Below are positions 22,150 to 30,499 of a stretch of 64,000 bases of DNA, one piece after another. The translations under genes were made by a program, and so were the position numbers. Position 1 is the stretch's first letter; each line of letters begins with the position of its first letter. Under the pieces are notes generated by a model. It saw only the letters and a program-made list of their open reading frames with translations. It had not been told where the DNA came from and ran no database searches. Origin of the DNA: Brachionus manjavacas (lineage: Eukaryota > Rotifera > Eurotatoria > Ploima > Brachionidae); NCBI GenBank assembly GCA_019054805.1, contig JAHQIY010000004.1, positions 1,922,001 through 1,986,000 on the forward strand. Direction: 5' to 3'.

Positions 22150-22162
22150 TACCTTCCCCCTA
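22150..22162 (-). other. Polypurine tract of the gypsy element
   Basis: Sense sequence TAGGGGGAAGGTA lies directly before the 3' LTR; such a tract primes plus-strand DNA synthesis. Confidence 0.8.
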
Positions 22163-22197
22163 AAGAAGACAAAACATTAAATTAACAAAATAACTTA

Positions 22198-22899
22198 TTA
22201 GTCTTCGTCACAGTGGCACGACTCCAATCGTTTTTCCAACACATCAATATCCTTCGCCATCTTTTTGTTGGCCTCACCTATGCTCTCCGCAGCTGCAACA
22301 ATTCTGGCTTTGTCCTCCCACAACTCGGCAATTTTCCGCTCTGCCCGCTCCAACGCACCTTTGGTCTTTTTTAAGTCGCTCTGGGCCACCTCTCTCTCTT
22401 TCTTCTCTTTCTCCAGCTCTCCCCTCAACTCCATCACCATTTTTGCCTCTTTGCCTTCCAACAACTCGTTGTGCTTTTTAATATATTTTACCTTCTCACC
22501 GTGGTAGTAAACTCTCTGGTTATCAAATAACCTCAGCTTATTTCCGGATCGATGCCATTGCCCATCCCCGGAACAAACATCGTTCAACTTTGCCAACAAT
22601 TTCCGATTGTAAAACTTAATCATATCGTTTATCATTTTTACCGCTTCACGGTGATTTTCGGGTTTATCGAAACGGACAAATGCCACATAAGTTGTCCCGT
22701 CGTGTTCCTCGCAATATTTCGGTATTTTTACGAGGTCGACTAGGCCCACCATGTCAACAAGGCCCTCAAAAATAACATAGTTACTGATTGCTCTAAATAA
22801 GGCATCTTGCGTCGCTTGTCGATCGGTGCGTTCGGCTTTGCTTGATTTTACTATCGAAACGTTTGTAACATAAATGTCGTAGATTTCGCGTTCCATCAC
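22198..22899 (-). CDS. ORF3: RRM-like plus coiled-coil protein in the env position
   Basis: 233 residues, intact, downstream of pol and ending 49 bp before the 3' LTR. Residues 6-14 (IYDIYVTNV) and 70-77 (TYVAFVRF) look like RNP2 and RNP1 of an RNA-recognition motif, with a helix-like segment (ATQDALFRAISNY) between and EAVKMINDM after. Residues about 137-227 are charged and heptad-like (ELRGELEKEKKEREVAQ...), a probable long coiled coil. There is no signal peptide or membrane segment, so it is not an envelope. It may bind element RNA, act as a chaperone or act as an anti-silencing factor; none of this is shown. Its ATG (22899) lies within a CACNGTG site (22897-22903). It would need splicing, reinitiation or a subgenomic promoter for expression. 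Confidence 0.8.
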   Translation of the reverse strand: MMEREIYDIYVTNVSIVKSSKAERTDRQATQDALFRAISNYVIFEGLVDMVGLVDLVKIPKYCEEHDGTTYVAFVRFDKPENHREAVKMINDMIKFYNRKLLAKLNDVCSGDGQWHRSGNKLRLFDNQRVYYHGEKVKYIKKHNELLEGKEAKMVMELRGELEKEKKEREVAQSDLKKTKGALERAERKIAELWEDKARIVAAAESIGEANKKMAKDIDVLEKRLESCHCDED

Positions 22900-23036
22900 T
22901 GTGCGTTTTAATTTACAATTTTATGTAATTTAATTTATTTTAATTTGACTACAATGAAACTATAGAGCATGAATTTTTAGATAATTTTTTAATTTGAAAA
23001 ATTTTAATTTTACATAATTTTTTACATAATTAATTG

Positions 23037-23038
<2 letters not shown>

Positions 23039-23088
<50 letters not shown>
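23039..23088 (-). repeat. 50-nt homopolymer, poly(A) on the element's sense strand
   Basis: Uninterrupted run of 50 T on the plus strand, between the end of the pol frame (23148) and ORF3. It is by far the longest homopolymer in the window. It could be a recombination scar at a poly(A) tail or a slippage expansion. Confidence 0.95.
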
Positions 23089-23093
<5 letters not shown>

Positions 23094-23147
23094 TTTTTTA
23101 ACTAAGAATATTTTACAATTTTAATTTATCAAATAATAATAATTACT

Positions 23148-25180
23148 TTAATGGTAATTAAGCCTTTCTGGTACTCTTCTTTGCCTTATAGGGCGTTTGT
23201 TTATGATGGTCGAGTCAGTAATTTTTTGTTCTTCAGTAGAGTCACTGTGACTGCTGACGACCCTGGAATTTGTTCGTACTTGTTCGTTCTCGGTTGTCTC
23301 AGCCGTGGAACTTGTTGATTCCGTCTCAGTTTCACAATTCTGAATTTTCGTTTTCCATCTCGGATTACTTGGATTTTTCTTATACGCTCTTTTTGGCTTA
23401 GAACCACCATGCTCAATCTTTTCGCTCTCTGACTCCTCACTAATTTTTTTAAGTGGAATACCACCGTGATAATATAATTTGAGTCTATTTTTATGTAATT
23501 GCTTGATTTTTGCCTTTGGATTTGAAGCCAAACGTATTAAATAATCGCATTTATTTTCATTTTTCCCTACAATTACGTACGGTCCATAGTACTTGTGTGC
23601 CAAACCGTGGGATACACCTTTTTTCAATTTTGGATGGTCAGTTAAAACAAAATCTCCGATATTGTACTCAAACTTTTTAATTTTGCGATCATGATCTAGT
23701 TTTGCTTTTTCCATCCTCATGTCTCGATTCTGTTGTACAGTTTTATAACTTTTCGTTAATTTTTCTTTTGTCTCTTCCAAATATTTTTTAGCTATTTCCG
23801 GTGTATTTTTTGCTAAAAGTTCTTCGCAATCTTCTAAAACAGTAATTTCACTGTGATTATCGACAATTTTGAACTCTCGTAAAATTGGTAATCGATCATG
23901 AACATCATTATTTGGAAAAACTACATCAATGGGTATTCTTGGGCGTCTTCCAAACATCATCTCAAACGGTGTTTGTTTGGTTACACTGTGAACAGCTGTA
24001 TTATAAGCAAATGCAAATTTTTTAAGTTCAAATCCCAATCATTCTGGTCTTCATCAATATAAGCCTTAATCATGTTTTTTATGGTCTGGATGGATCGTTC
24101 ACTTTGGCCATCACATTGTGGGTGAAAAGGAGTTGTCTTTAACTTTTTAATGTCCAAGTGTTCGTAAATTAGGTCCATCAGTTTTGATTGGTACTGTTTA
24201 CCTCCATCAGACAATACTGCCTCGGGTACACCATACGTGCATGACCACTCGTCAACCACGTTGTATGCAATTTGTGGTGCTTTTGTATCTTGTAGTGCAT
24301 AAAGCTCTATAAATTTTGTGAATGAATCACAAATAATTTGTATATTTGTATTGCCTCTTGCTGTTTTTTTAAATGGGCCTGTCAAATCGGTTGTTATAAT
24401 TTGGTTTGGCCTACACGGTGTTAAATATAACATCTCCGCCAGTCGTTTGGGTTGTGTATTCTTTGTTTTTTGGCAAATATCACACTTTTTTATGCACTCT
24501 TTGATGTTTTCTTTAAGTAGTGGCCTATAAAAACGATCTGTAATTTTGCTTGTTGTTTTTGATTTGCCAAGATGACCATTAAAAACTGATGAATGCACTT
24601 GTTCTATAACTTTCTCAACCATATTTTTTGGCAAAACAAACTGTGTGATTTTGTAACCATTACGATCTTCACTGTGACGGTACAAAATTCCATCTTGTAT
24701 AAACAAATTCTCAAATTGTCTAAACAATATTCTTCTAGTAACATTTTCGAAAATTAATATTTTTGGTTTTTTATCACCGTGATGTTCAATCAAATCTTTA
24801 ATCCACAACAGGTCTTCATCCTTTTCTTGCTCCTGAACCCATTCGATGCTTAATTTATCAACACTCTCGACACTTTGCCAATTTGGTTCAGGTTGGACTT
24901 GTTCTACATCATGAACACTTTTATTATTTTCGGTGCTTTTCTGACCATCCGTTTCACTGTCAAAAATCAAATCATGATTCTCTTCTCTTATTGGTGCGAC
25001 TAGATTATCGTGATAATCAAACTCTTCAGACTCAACTAAATTTTCATCGGGTAATCTTGACAACATGTCGGCAACGACGTTGTCTTTTCCTGGTTTGTAG
25101 ACAATTTCAAAATTGTAAATAGATAATCGTAATAACCAACGTTCCAATCTTGGATGCGTATCTTTTTCTTTTTTATCCAT
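23148..25180 (-). CDS. pol: pol continuation: RNase H end, integrase and C-terminal domain (two frames)
   Basis: From 25180 the frame gives the RNase H/tether end (PRLERWLLRLSIYNFEIVYKPGKDNVVADMLSR without break). The integrase follows: a HHCC zinc domain (H-x-H around VFNGHLG, CDICQK), a core with TTDLTGP (Asp), LSDGGKQY (Asp) and GQSERSIQ (Glu), then at 24038-23981 a second frame switch. The last frame has FAYNTAVHSVTKQTPFE, a GPY/F-type module (HKYYGPYVIVGK) and a charged tail to 23148. It inserts element cDNA into the genome. Both frame switches (about 25165 and 24020) lie in six-A runs where a seventh A, or -1 slippage, would give one continuous pol. The core residues are intact. Confidence 0.9.
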
Positions 25181-28100
25181 GTAAGTGGTAAATGGTCGGT
25201 TTTCACCGTGAAAAATTTACCGTAAAGATATTGGTGGAAGTACTCGATTGACATAACTACCGCCAATAATTCTTTCTCGGTTGTGGAGTAGTTTTTTTGA
25301 GCGGCGGTGTAATTCCGCGAAAAATAAGCAATAGGACGGTTAATGTCATCAACACTTTGCTCAAGCACTGCTCCATAACCATACTCACACGCATCAGTGA
25401 TGAGAATCATTTGTTCGCTAAAATTGGGTAATGCAAGTACTAATTTGCTGCACAAAATTTTTCTTAATTTTAGGAAATTTTCCTCCGCTTTACTGTTCCA
25501 AACGAGCACAACTTTTTTTCCATCAACTGCACCATTTTTCTTTCTTAGTTTGCTCGGAACATTTTTTAAGTCCATTAGGTCGTACAACGGTTTAGTTACC
25601 TGAGCATATTTTTTAATAAATCGCCTGTAATAATTGGCAACTCCTAACCAAGATTGCAGTTCTTTCACTGTGACTGGTTTTGGTTTCAACTCTAAACACT
25701 TTGCGCGGTTTGGGTTTGGTTTTATTTGATTTTTGGTGATGACGTTTCCTAATAATTCAATTTGAAAAGCCAGTGGAACGCTTTTCTCTAACGAAATTTT
25801 TAATGAATTATTTTTCAATGTTTCGACCACGTCCATCACAGTGGTTATGTGTGTTTTTAATCCATATTTTTGTGTGTTGGTAAAAACAATACAATCATCC
25901 AAAAATACCCCGAAAATTCTTTTCTTAATGAATTCACCAAAAACTTTTTCCATAAATTTTTGAAACTTTGCTGGTGCAATTTTTATTCCCATTGGCATGT
26001 AAATATATTCAAAAACTCCAAATTCACATATAAAAGCTGTTGCTTCAATACTGTCGTGGTGAACTGGTATCTGGTGGTAAGCTGACTTTAGATCGATTTT
26101 GGTAAACAAATCGGCATCTGTCATCATGTTATATAAGTCATTTATTGATGGAAGTGGTTGATTATCGTCCTTAATGACTCTATTTAATTCCTTGTAGTCA
26201 ACTGTGATTCGTATGCCACCGTTTGGTTTGTCAACCACTCTGATTGGAAAGCACCACGGGCTTTTGCTCGGGCGAATAATACCTGCTTGAACTTGACTCT
26301 CAATTTCCTGCCGTACTTTGTTTTTCAAATTCCACGGCAAGGGTCTGCATTTGCATCGTATCGGTTTCTGATTCGGGTCGATAAAATCAATTTTAAATGT
26401 GAAACCATGATTTTTTCCTGGGATCAAATCAATTAGAGACTTTGCAGCAACTTCTTTAAAACTTTCCTTAATCAGCTCTTCTGCATTTTCGAATTCTTCT
26501 CTTTTCAAAAACGATTCTGGTTCATCCATTTTTACTGTGTTTGAATCACTAAAAGTATCGCTGTCCAATTCCGAATCGCTTGGTCCAAGGTTTGCTTTTG
26601 AGCCCTCTGTATTCACCGTGACCAACGCTCTATCTAACATCTTTTCTCGAAAAATGCTCTCCAATTCAAAACTGTCCTCTTTTTCATCCCAAAATTTTTG
26701 TCTGTCTTCGGATTTTTCCGTTTTGAAATCATTAAAAAATTTATTTAAATTTACTCTTAGTTGACTTTTTAGCTGAAAATTGTCAATTTTTATTTGATTT
26801 CTATTGCGATTCGCTTCACCTTGGTCGCGAAATTCGCTCTTATTATCTTCTGGTTTCACTTCAGACTCTACGGACTCAATAAAATTTGAATCTCTCAAAT
26901 TTTCGATTAAACATTGACGTTGTAAGTAAGAATCACTCGTGGCTTCGTTCGATTGGTTTTTATTGATCCTTCTCTGTCTTTTTTGCCATTTTGCATGCAT
27001 TTCAAGATCGAAAATTCGCCTTATCTCACAAGACATTTCTTTAATAGTCGCCTGAATTGAATTAAATTGGTGAAACAATAATGGTAATTTCCTAATTACA
27101 TCTCTTCCCAACAAACAATCATAACCAGAAATATTTTCGGTGACAATCACCATCGTATTTTCCAACCTCAAATGTGGCACAATTAAACACCTTTTCAAGT
27201 AAACAGCTCCAATAATTTTTATCTCATTTGAACACGAAAACAATTTGCTTCCGTTGTAAGACCTCATCACCGTGTCCGGATCGTGTCTTTTTAGTAAATT
27301 AAAAGTTTTGTAATTAATTATCGTTTTGTCAGCACCACTATCACACATGTATTCAACTAATGTGTTATTGAACAATGCCTGTCCTACAATTGGGCGACAA
27401 CAATTCATTTGGGCTTCACCTTGACCAAGAACTAAAATTTTGTTCAAGTCATTTTGTTCACTCATTGGTTTATTTAATTTAGGTTGGAATGGAACCTCCG
27501 CACTTTGATTTTGTTGAATTTGGCCATTGTTGCTGTTCTGGTTGTAATTGAATTGTACTCTTTTGTTCTGCTGCTGATTGTAACTGTATCTATTTTTGTC
27601 AAACGGTCTATAGTGTTGATACGGTTCGTGTCTTTGAATTGGCTTATTGTTTCCATCGCTATCGGACGTGTTTTGAATATGATTGTTCACTGTGTCTGTG
27701 TCGTAACTCGCCATTTTACACTCGGCATACTTGATCAAATCTTCGATTCTGAAGTTTTCTTCCTTTTTTATGTTACGCATTTTCAGCATTTTTGCCCGTG
27801 TTTGTTCGCGTAGTCTTTGATTAAGTAGGCCTTCCACGAAGCGCTCCTGCATCAGTTTGTCAATGTCATCGGATTCGTTGATCGACGGAAACATCCTCTT
27901 CACCAATTCCATAATTGCTTTTCCAAAATCTGCAATATTTTCTTTTGCAGATTGCTTGTGGATTGAAAGCTGGCTCAAATTTACTGGGAGTTCAACGGCT
28001 TTCACCGTGTATAACTTCAACAACTCCTTCTTTAACTCCTCATATCCATTTGTATCAATTAAATACTTTTCTAAATTTTTTATTCTGCTCAATACTTTGT

Positions 28101-28299
28101 TTTCCATGTTTGATAAAACGATTTCAACCCACTCGTCTTTGTTGAAGTGTTTCAAGTAAATTTCTAACACCGTGATCCAAGAGCGCATGTCCATGCCAAC
28201 CTTGAATTCTTCTACATTCTTTATTGTTTTGGGTACTAGATTCGAAGCTGCACCTCCACTGTGCCTCTTTTTATCGTTCCTCTCCATGTCAAGTTGCAT
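25036..28299 (-). CDS. gag-pol: gag-pol: capsid-like Gag, protease, reverse transcriptase, RNase H
   Basis: 1087 codons. Residues 1 to about 220 are Gag-like (SWITVLEIYLKHFN..., then MQERFVEGLLNQRLREQ). Next is a Gln/Asn/Arg-rich linker in place of the usual CCHC zinc knuckle. The aspartic protease is at about 315-400 (MCDSGADKTII; later GYDCLLGRDVI). RT runs from about 640 (RCKCRPLPW, DLFTKIDLKSAYHQIPV, MPMGIKIAPAKFQKFM) to the catalytic box FLDD near 800, where Ty3-type enzymes usually have Y(I/V)DD. RNase H starts near 960 (ITDACEYGYGAVL, TEKELLAVV). The frame is lost at 25165 in an A run, after which the pol continuation is in the -1 frame. Gag and Pol are one frame, with no Gag-Pol frameshift. 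Confidence 0.93.
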   Translation of the reverse strand: MQLDMERNDKKRHSGGAASNLVPKTIKNVEEFKVGMDMRSWITVLEIYLKHFNKDEWVEIVLSNMENKVLSRIKNLEKYLIDTNGYEELKKELLKLYTVKAVELPVNLSQLSIHKQSAKENIADFGKAIMELVKRMFPSINESDDIDKLMQERFVEGLLNQRLREQTRAKMLKMRNIKKEENFRIEDLIKYAECKMASYDTDTVNNHIQNTSDSDGNNKPIQRHEPYQHYRPFDKNRYSYNQQQNKRVQFNYNQNSNNGQIQQNQSAEVPFQPKLNKPMSEQNDLNKILVLGQGEAQMNCCRPIVGQALFNNTLVEYMCDSGADKTIINYKTFNLLKRHDPDTVMRSYNGSKLFSCSNEIKIIGAVYLKRCLIVPHLRLENTMVIVTENISGYDCLLGRDVIRKLPLLFHQFNSIQATIKEMSCEIRRIFDLEMHAKWQKRQRRINKNQSNEATSDSYLQRQCLIENLRDSNFIESVESEVKPEDNKSEFRDQGEANRNRNQIKIDNFQLKSQLRVNLNKFFNDFKTEKSEDRQKFWDEKEDSFELESIFREKMLDRALVTVNTEGSKANLGPSDSELDSDTFSDSNTVKMDEPESFLKREEFENAEELIKESFKEVAAKSLIDLIPGKNHGFTFKIDFIDPNQKPIRCKCRPLPWNLKNKVRQEIESQVQAGIIRPSKSPWCFPIRVVDKPNGGIRITVDYKELNRVIKDDNQPLPSINDLYNMMTDADLFTKIDLKSAYHQIPVHHDSIEATAFICEFGVFEYIYMPMGIKIAPAKFQKFMEKVFGEFIKKRIFGVFLDDCIVFTNTQKYGLKTHITTVMDVVETLKNNSLKISLEKSVPLAFQIELLGNVITKNQIKPNPNRAKCLELKPKPVTVKELQSWLGVANYYRRFIKKYAQVTKPLYDLMDLKNVPSKLRKKNGAVDGKKVVLVWNSKAEENFLKLRKILCSKLVLALPNFSEQMILITDACEYGYGAVLEQSVDDINRPIAYFSRNYTAAQKNYSTTEKELLAVVMSIEYFHQYLYGKFFTVKTDHLPLTWIKKKKIRIQDWNVGYYDYLFTILKLSTNQEKTTSLPTCCQDYPMKI

Positions 28300-28655
28300 G
28301 GTATTGAAAACGTTAAGGTTTGTTGGTTTTGAGATTGTTGTTGTTGGTTGAAGCGTGCGATGCCTCCTCTCTTAAACCACCTATACAGGATTACTGTAAG
28401 CGCTCCCAAACATAACAAAACAATTGTATCGACAGGTATTTTCACTATAACTAACTGTCCAAACTGAAAAGTATTAGAAATCGACCTGCTTAAAACGGAT
28501 ACAAGTTTTTCAAAAAATGTGGGTTCTTTAAAAAAACTTAATGCACACGTGGTTTTGCACACTGTGAACAAAATTAACGTGAATACTGTTTGATTCCACA
28601 TTTTATAGTTTACAAAAGAAAGAATTGAAAGAAAAGATAGGAAAGATTTAATCAC
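28236..28655 (-). CDS. Leader ORF with signal-like and membrane segments
   Basis: 139 residues, upstream of and overlapping the gag start by 64 bases in another frame. From Met19 it has a signal-peptide-like start (MWNQTVFTLILFTVCKTTCA). A short 35-residue segment follows, then a clear membrane span VDTIVLLCLGALTVIL (75-90) followed by positive YRWFKR, and a Gln-rich tail. Such an ORF ahead of gag is not standard in Ty3/gypsy elements. Possible roles are a membrane anchor for particles or an upstream ORF that sets gag translation; the frame could instead be fortuitous. The size and the textbook span argue for a real protein. Confidence 0.6.
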   Translation of the reverse strand: MIKSFLSFLSILSFVNYKMWNQTVFTLILFTVCKTTCALSFFKEPTFFEKLVSVLSRSISNTFQFGQLVIVKIPVDTIVLLCLGALTVILYRWFKRGGIARFNQQQQSQNQQTLTFSIPCNLTWRGTIKRGTVEVQLRI

Positions 28656-28710
28656 GTTGACTAAAAACTTTCTTTACACGTGGTTCGTTTCTATTCTTAA
28701 CAAGAATTAA

Positions 28711-28726
28711 CACCTTAGGGACGCCA
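28711..28726 (-). other. Probable primer-binding site
   Basis: One base inside the 5' LTR the sense strand reads TGGCGTCCCTAAGGTG. The leading TGG is what a tRNA 3' CCA would pair with. I cannot name the tRNA without a search. Confidence 0.65.
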
Positions 28727-28727
28727 A

Positions 28728-29046
28728 TGTTACGAGCCTAAACAATTTATGTCTCTATGTTACTTAGGCCCTAACAAGAATTAAAAGAAATTGTTCTTTT
28801 TTTATATTTATTTAAATAAATGAAAAAGGCCACTTCTAGCCGAAATACAATGTATAAAGAAAAGAATAAAGAAAAAAATAATAAAGAAAAATAATAATAA
28901 TGATGATGCAAAAACAAACTGTTTTCACAGTGTTTTATACTTGAAATTCGATTCAGTTTACACTGATCCAATTTCAAGTATAAACTGACTAAACCAAGTT
29001 CTTCTTTAAGTTGAAAGTAGTTGTTGTCATTTAAAGGACTACAACA
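28728..29046 (-). repeat. 5' LTR (right copy)
   Basis: 319 bp, identical to the left LTR except for one additional A in an A run. Drives transcription leftward. Confidence 0.97.
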
Positions 29047-29054
29047 TTTATTTC

Positions 29055-29290
29055 CTGAGTATTGATTGATATTCATCTGATTCATTTTCGGTATAAGGTT
29101 GATTTGGCGTTTCTATTTTTACTTCAAAATCATTATCAAAGTTTGAATTATCCTCATAATAATTAATAATTAGAATTATCATCAGAGACTTCTTTTTGAG
29201 TATCATTTTCATTTCTAAAAAGTTCAAGAGCTTGTAAGGTAGCTTTCATCGAGACTTGGTTCAAAAAGTTATTATAAAGCTATTATCCCG
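29055..29290 (-). pseudogene. Acidic coding relic next to the gypsy insertion
   Basis: Minus-strand frame MKATLQALELFRNENDTQKE, then VSDDNSN, and in the shifted frame EDNSNFDNDFEVKIETPN and TENESDEYQSIL. The Asp/Glu/Asn/Ser-rich character suits the N- or C-terminal acidic region of a transposase. The gypsy element separates it from the piggyBac-like piece at 21480-21640. The link is suggestive only. Confidence 0.3.
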
Positions 29291-29439
29291 GTTAGCTGAC
29301 TTTCACCCGATTGCCCCAAAAATTTAAGTTTTTTTTAAAGATTGCTCTTTTTTATTTAAAAGGAATAAAAAAGATATGGATATGGATTTAACTACTTTAA
29401 AATTAATTTTGACATATTTTTAAAAATAAATTTTGAGTA

Positions 29440-29860
29440 ATCGAAACTGAGATTTAATTTTTGATAGATTTTTCTATATAAAAAAAAAAAACAAAAACAT
29501 TGACAAAACCCAAGAACAAGAATATTTCGCATAATAGACTATACTATACCCAGTTGCTTACTGACTTTACCTATACTAACTAACTTTACCCAGTTTTTGA
29601 TTTAAATTGTAAAACTAATTACTAGTTTTTCAATATCATGATGATAAATGAATTATTTAAGTTTTTTTCTTATTTTTTTTTCAAATATTTTTATTCTAAA
29701 TAGGCACAGATAATCAAATAAATTAATTAATTATTTAAAAGTTAAAAATGATTTTTTGATATTTTTTTCAAATTTCAAAAAAAATTGAACTCATTCAAGA
29801 TTTACTCAAGAGTTTAATTTCAATCATGAAAATTTGAAATCAAAAAATGCAGGTAATAAT
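29440..29860. repeat. Degenerate copy of dispersed repeat R
   Basis: Words such as CCAAGAACAAGAATATTTCG, ATACCCAG and a following ~250 bases (ending in GAGTTTAATTTCAA) align by eye with 13960-14260. The GGGTCTAG end is no longer recognisable. Confidence 0.5.
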
Positions 29861-29899
29861 TTCTCAAATAATAAAATTTACTTAAATCCCAGATTTAAC

Positions 29900-30060
29900 A
29901 AATCTAAGTCGATTTTTTGGGGCAAACGGATTAAAATCGGTTAAATGGGTTATTTTTGGCGTCAATGGGGTGAATTTTCGGAATAAAGGGTTGAAGCCCT
30001 ATTTAGCCAATAACCCCAGGAATTTATCCGGTTAAAGATCAGCACCTTGATTACTGACAG
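29900..30060. repeat. GGTTAAATGGG-type repeat segment
   Basis: Less AT-rich, with repeated words (GGGGCAAACGG, CGGTTAAATGGG, TCAATGGGGTGAATT, CCGGTTAAAG); also TAGCTGACTTTCACCCGATTGCCCC at 29297. Similar vocabulary recurs at 31810-31925 and 32415-32680, probably ends of one DNA element family. Confidence 0.4.
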
Positions 30061-30499
30061 CTATTATTTTTTTTTATTTAAAATTTTTTTTTATTACTAA
30101 ATCTCACTAATTGCCCCTTGATTTTTTGAAGTAATTTTTCAGCCTAAAAAAAAGATAAGCACATTTCAAACAAATAAATATCTCTATTTTTTTAATAATT
30201 TAAAAAAATTTAAGACATCTAATGTAAATTAGTAAAAATCTTATCTTGATAACGAAAAGAGGGGTAAACAAAGAAACAGTGTCTATTTAGAACAAAGATA
30301 CAATTAACACAAAATAATAAAAACAACAAATTAACGGAAGAAAAAGTAAAAAGTTTTCCGCGGCTGGATAGAACTCTCTTTGAAATATCTTTGCTTCAAA
30401 GGCAACTGTTTCGAAGTTGATTGGCACATTGCTGCTGCGAACTTGGAAAAACCATGACTTGAAGGCTTCGTCTAATAGATGATAGCTTGAAGTTGGATG

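Larger units (their letters stand above)
22029..28932. promoter_or_regulatory. Dispersed array of 23 CACNGTG palindromes across the retrotransposon
   Basis: Exact CACNGTG starts at 22029, 22209, 22497, 22647, 22897, 23243, 23462, 23850, 23984, 24414, 24670, 24775, 25204, 25666, 25837, 26614, 27268, 27688, 28003, 28168, 28257, 28560 and 28926. Most are TCAC(C/T)GTGA on the plus strand. They occur in both LTRs, at the ORF3 start, and in coding DNA in all three codon phases, encoding unrelated residues (T-V, H-S/H-G, T-P-C). A shared peptide therefore cannot explain them. My rough composition-based expectation is about one. This is probably a nucleotide-level signal such as a protein-binding site; its function is unknown. 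Confidence 0.8.
21832..29046 (-). mobile_element. Ty3/gypsy-type LTR retrotransposon, nearly intact, with extra ORFs
   Basis: 7215 bp, minus orientation, with LTRs of 318 and 319 bp that differ by a single A in an A run as far as I can see. This means a very recent insertion. Order in the sense direction: 5' LTR, primer-binding site, leader ORF (28655-28236), gag-pol (28299-25036), pol continuation with RNase H end and integrase (25180-23148 in two frames), a 50-nt poly(A), ORF3 (22899-22198), purine tract, 3' LTR. Protease, RT, RNase H and integrase are in the Ty3/gypsy order. The only lesions are two -1 shifts at A runs. The extra ORFs and a dispersed CACNGTG motif (separate entries) are unusual. 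Confidence 0.95.

Noticed and set aside
22198-22899. Envelope glycoprotein in the third ORF (would make it an errantivirus)
   Set aside because: No signal peptide, no membrane span, no cysteine-rich ectodomain; RRM-like and coiled coil instead.
23201-23464. Alternative minus-strand frame within the end of pol
   Set aside because: Overlaps the Ser/Thr-rich pol tail; a basic shadow frame with no start context.
24020-25165. Programmed frameshifting as the firm explanation for the pol breaks
   Set aside because: The heptamers fit, but three other element ORFs here have the same one-base homopolymer deficit, so missing bases are the simpler explanation.
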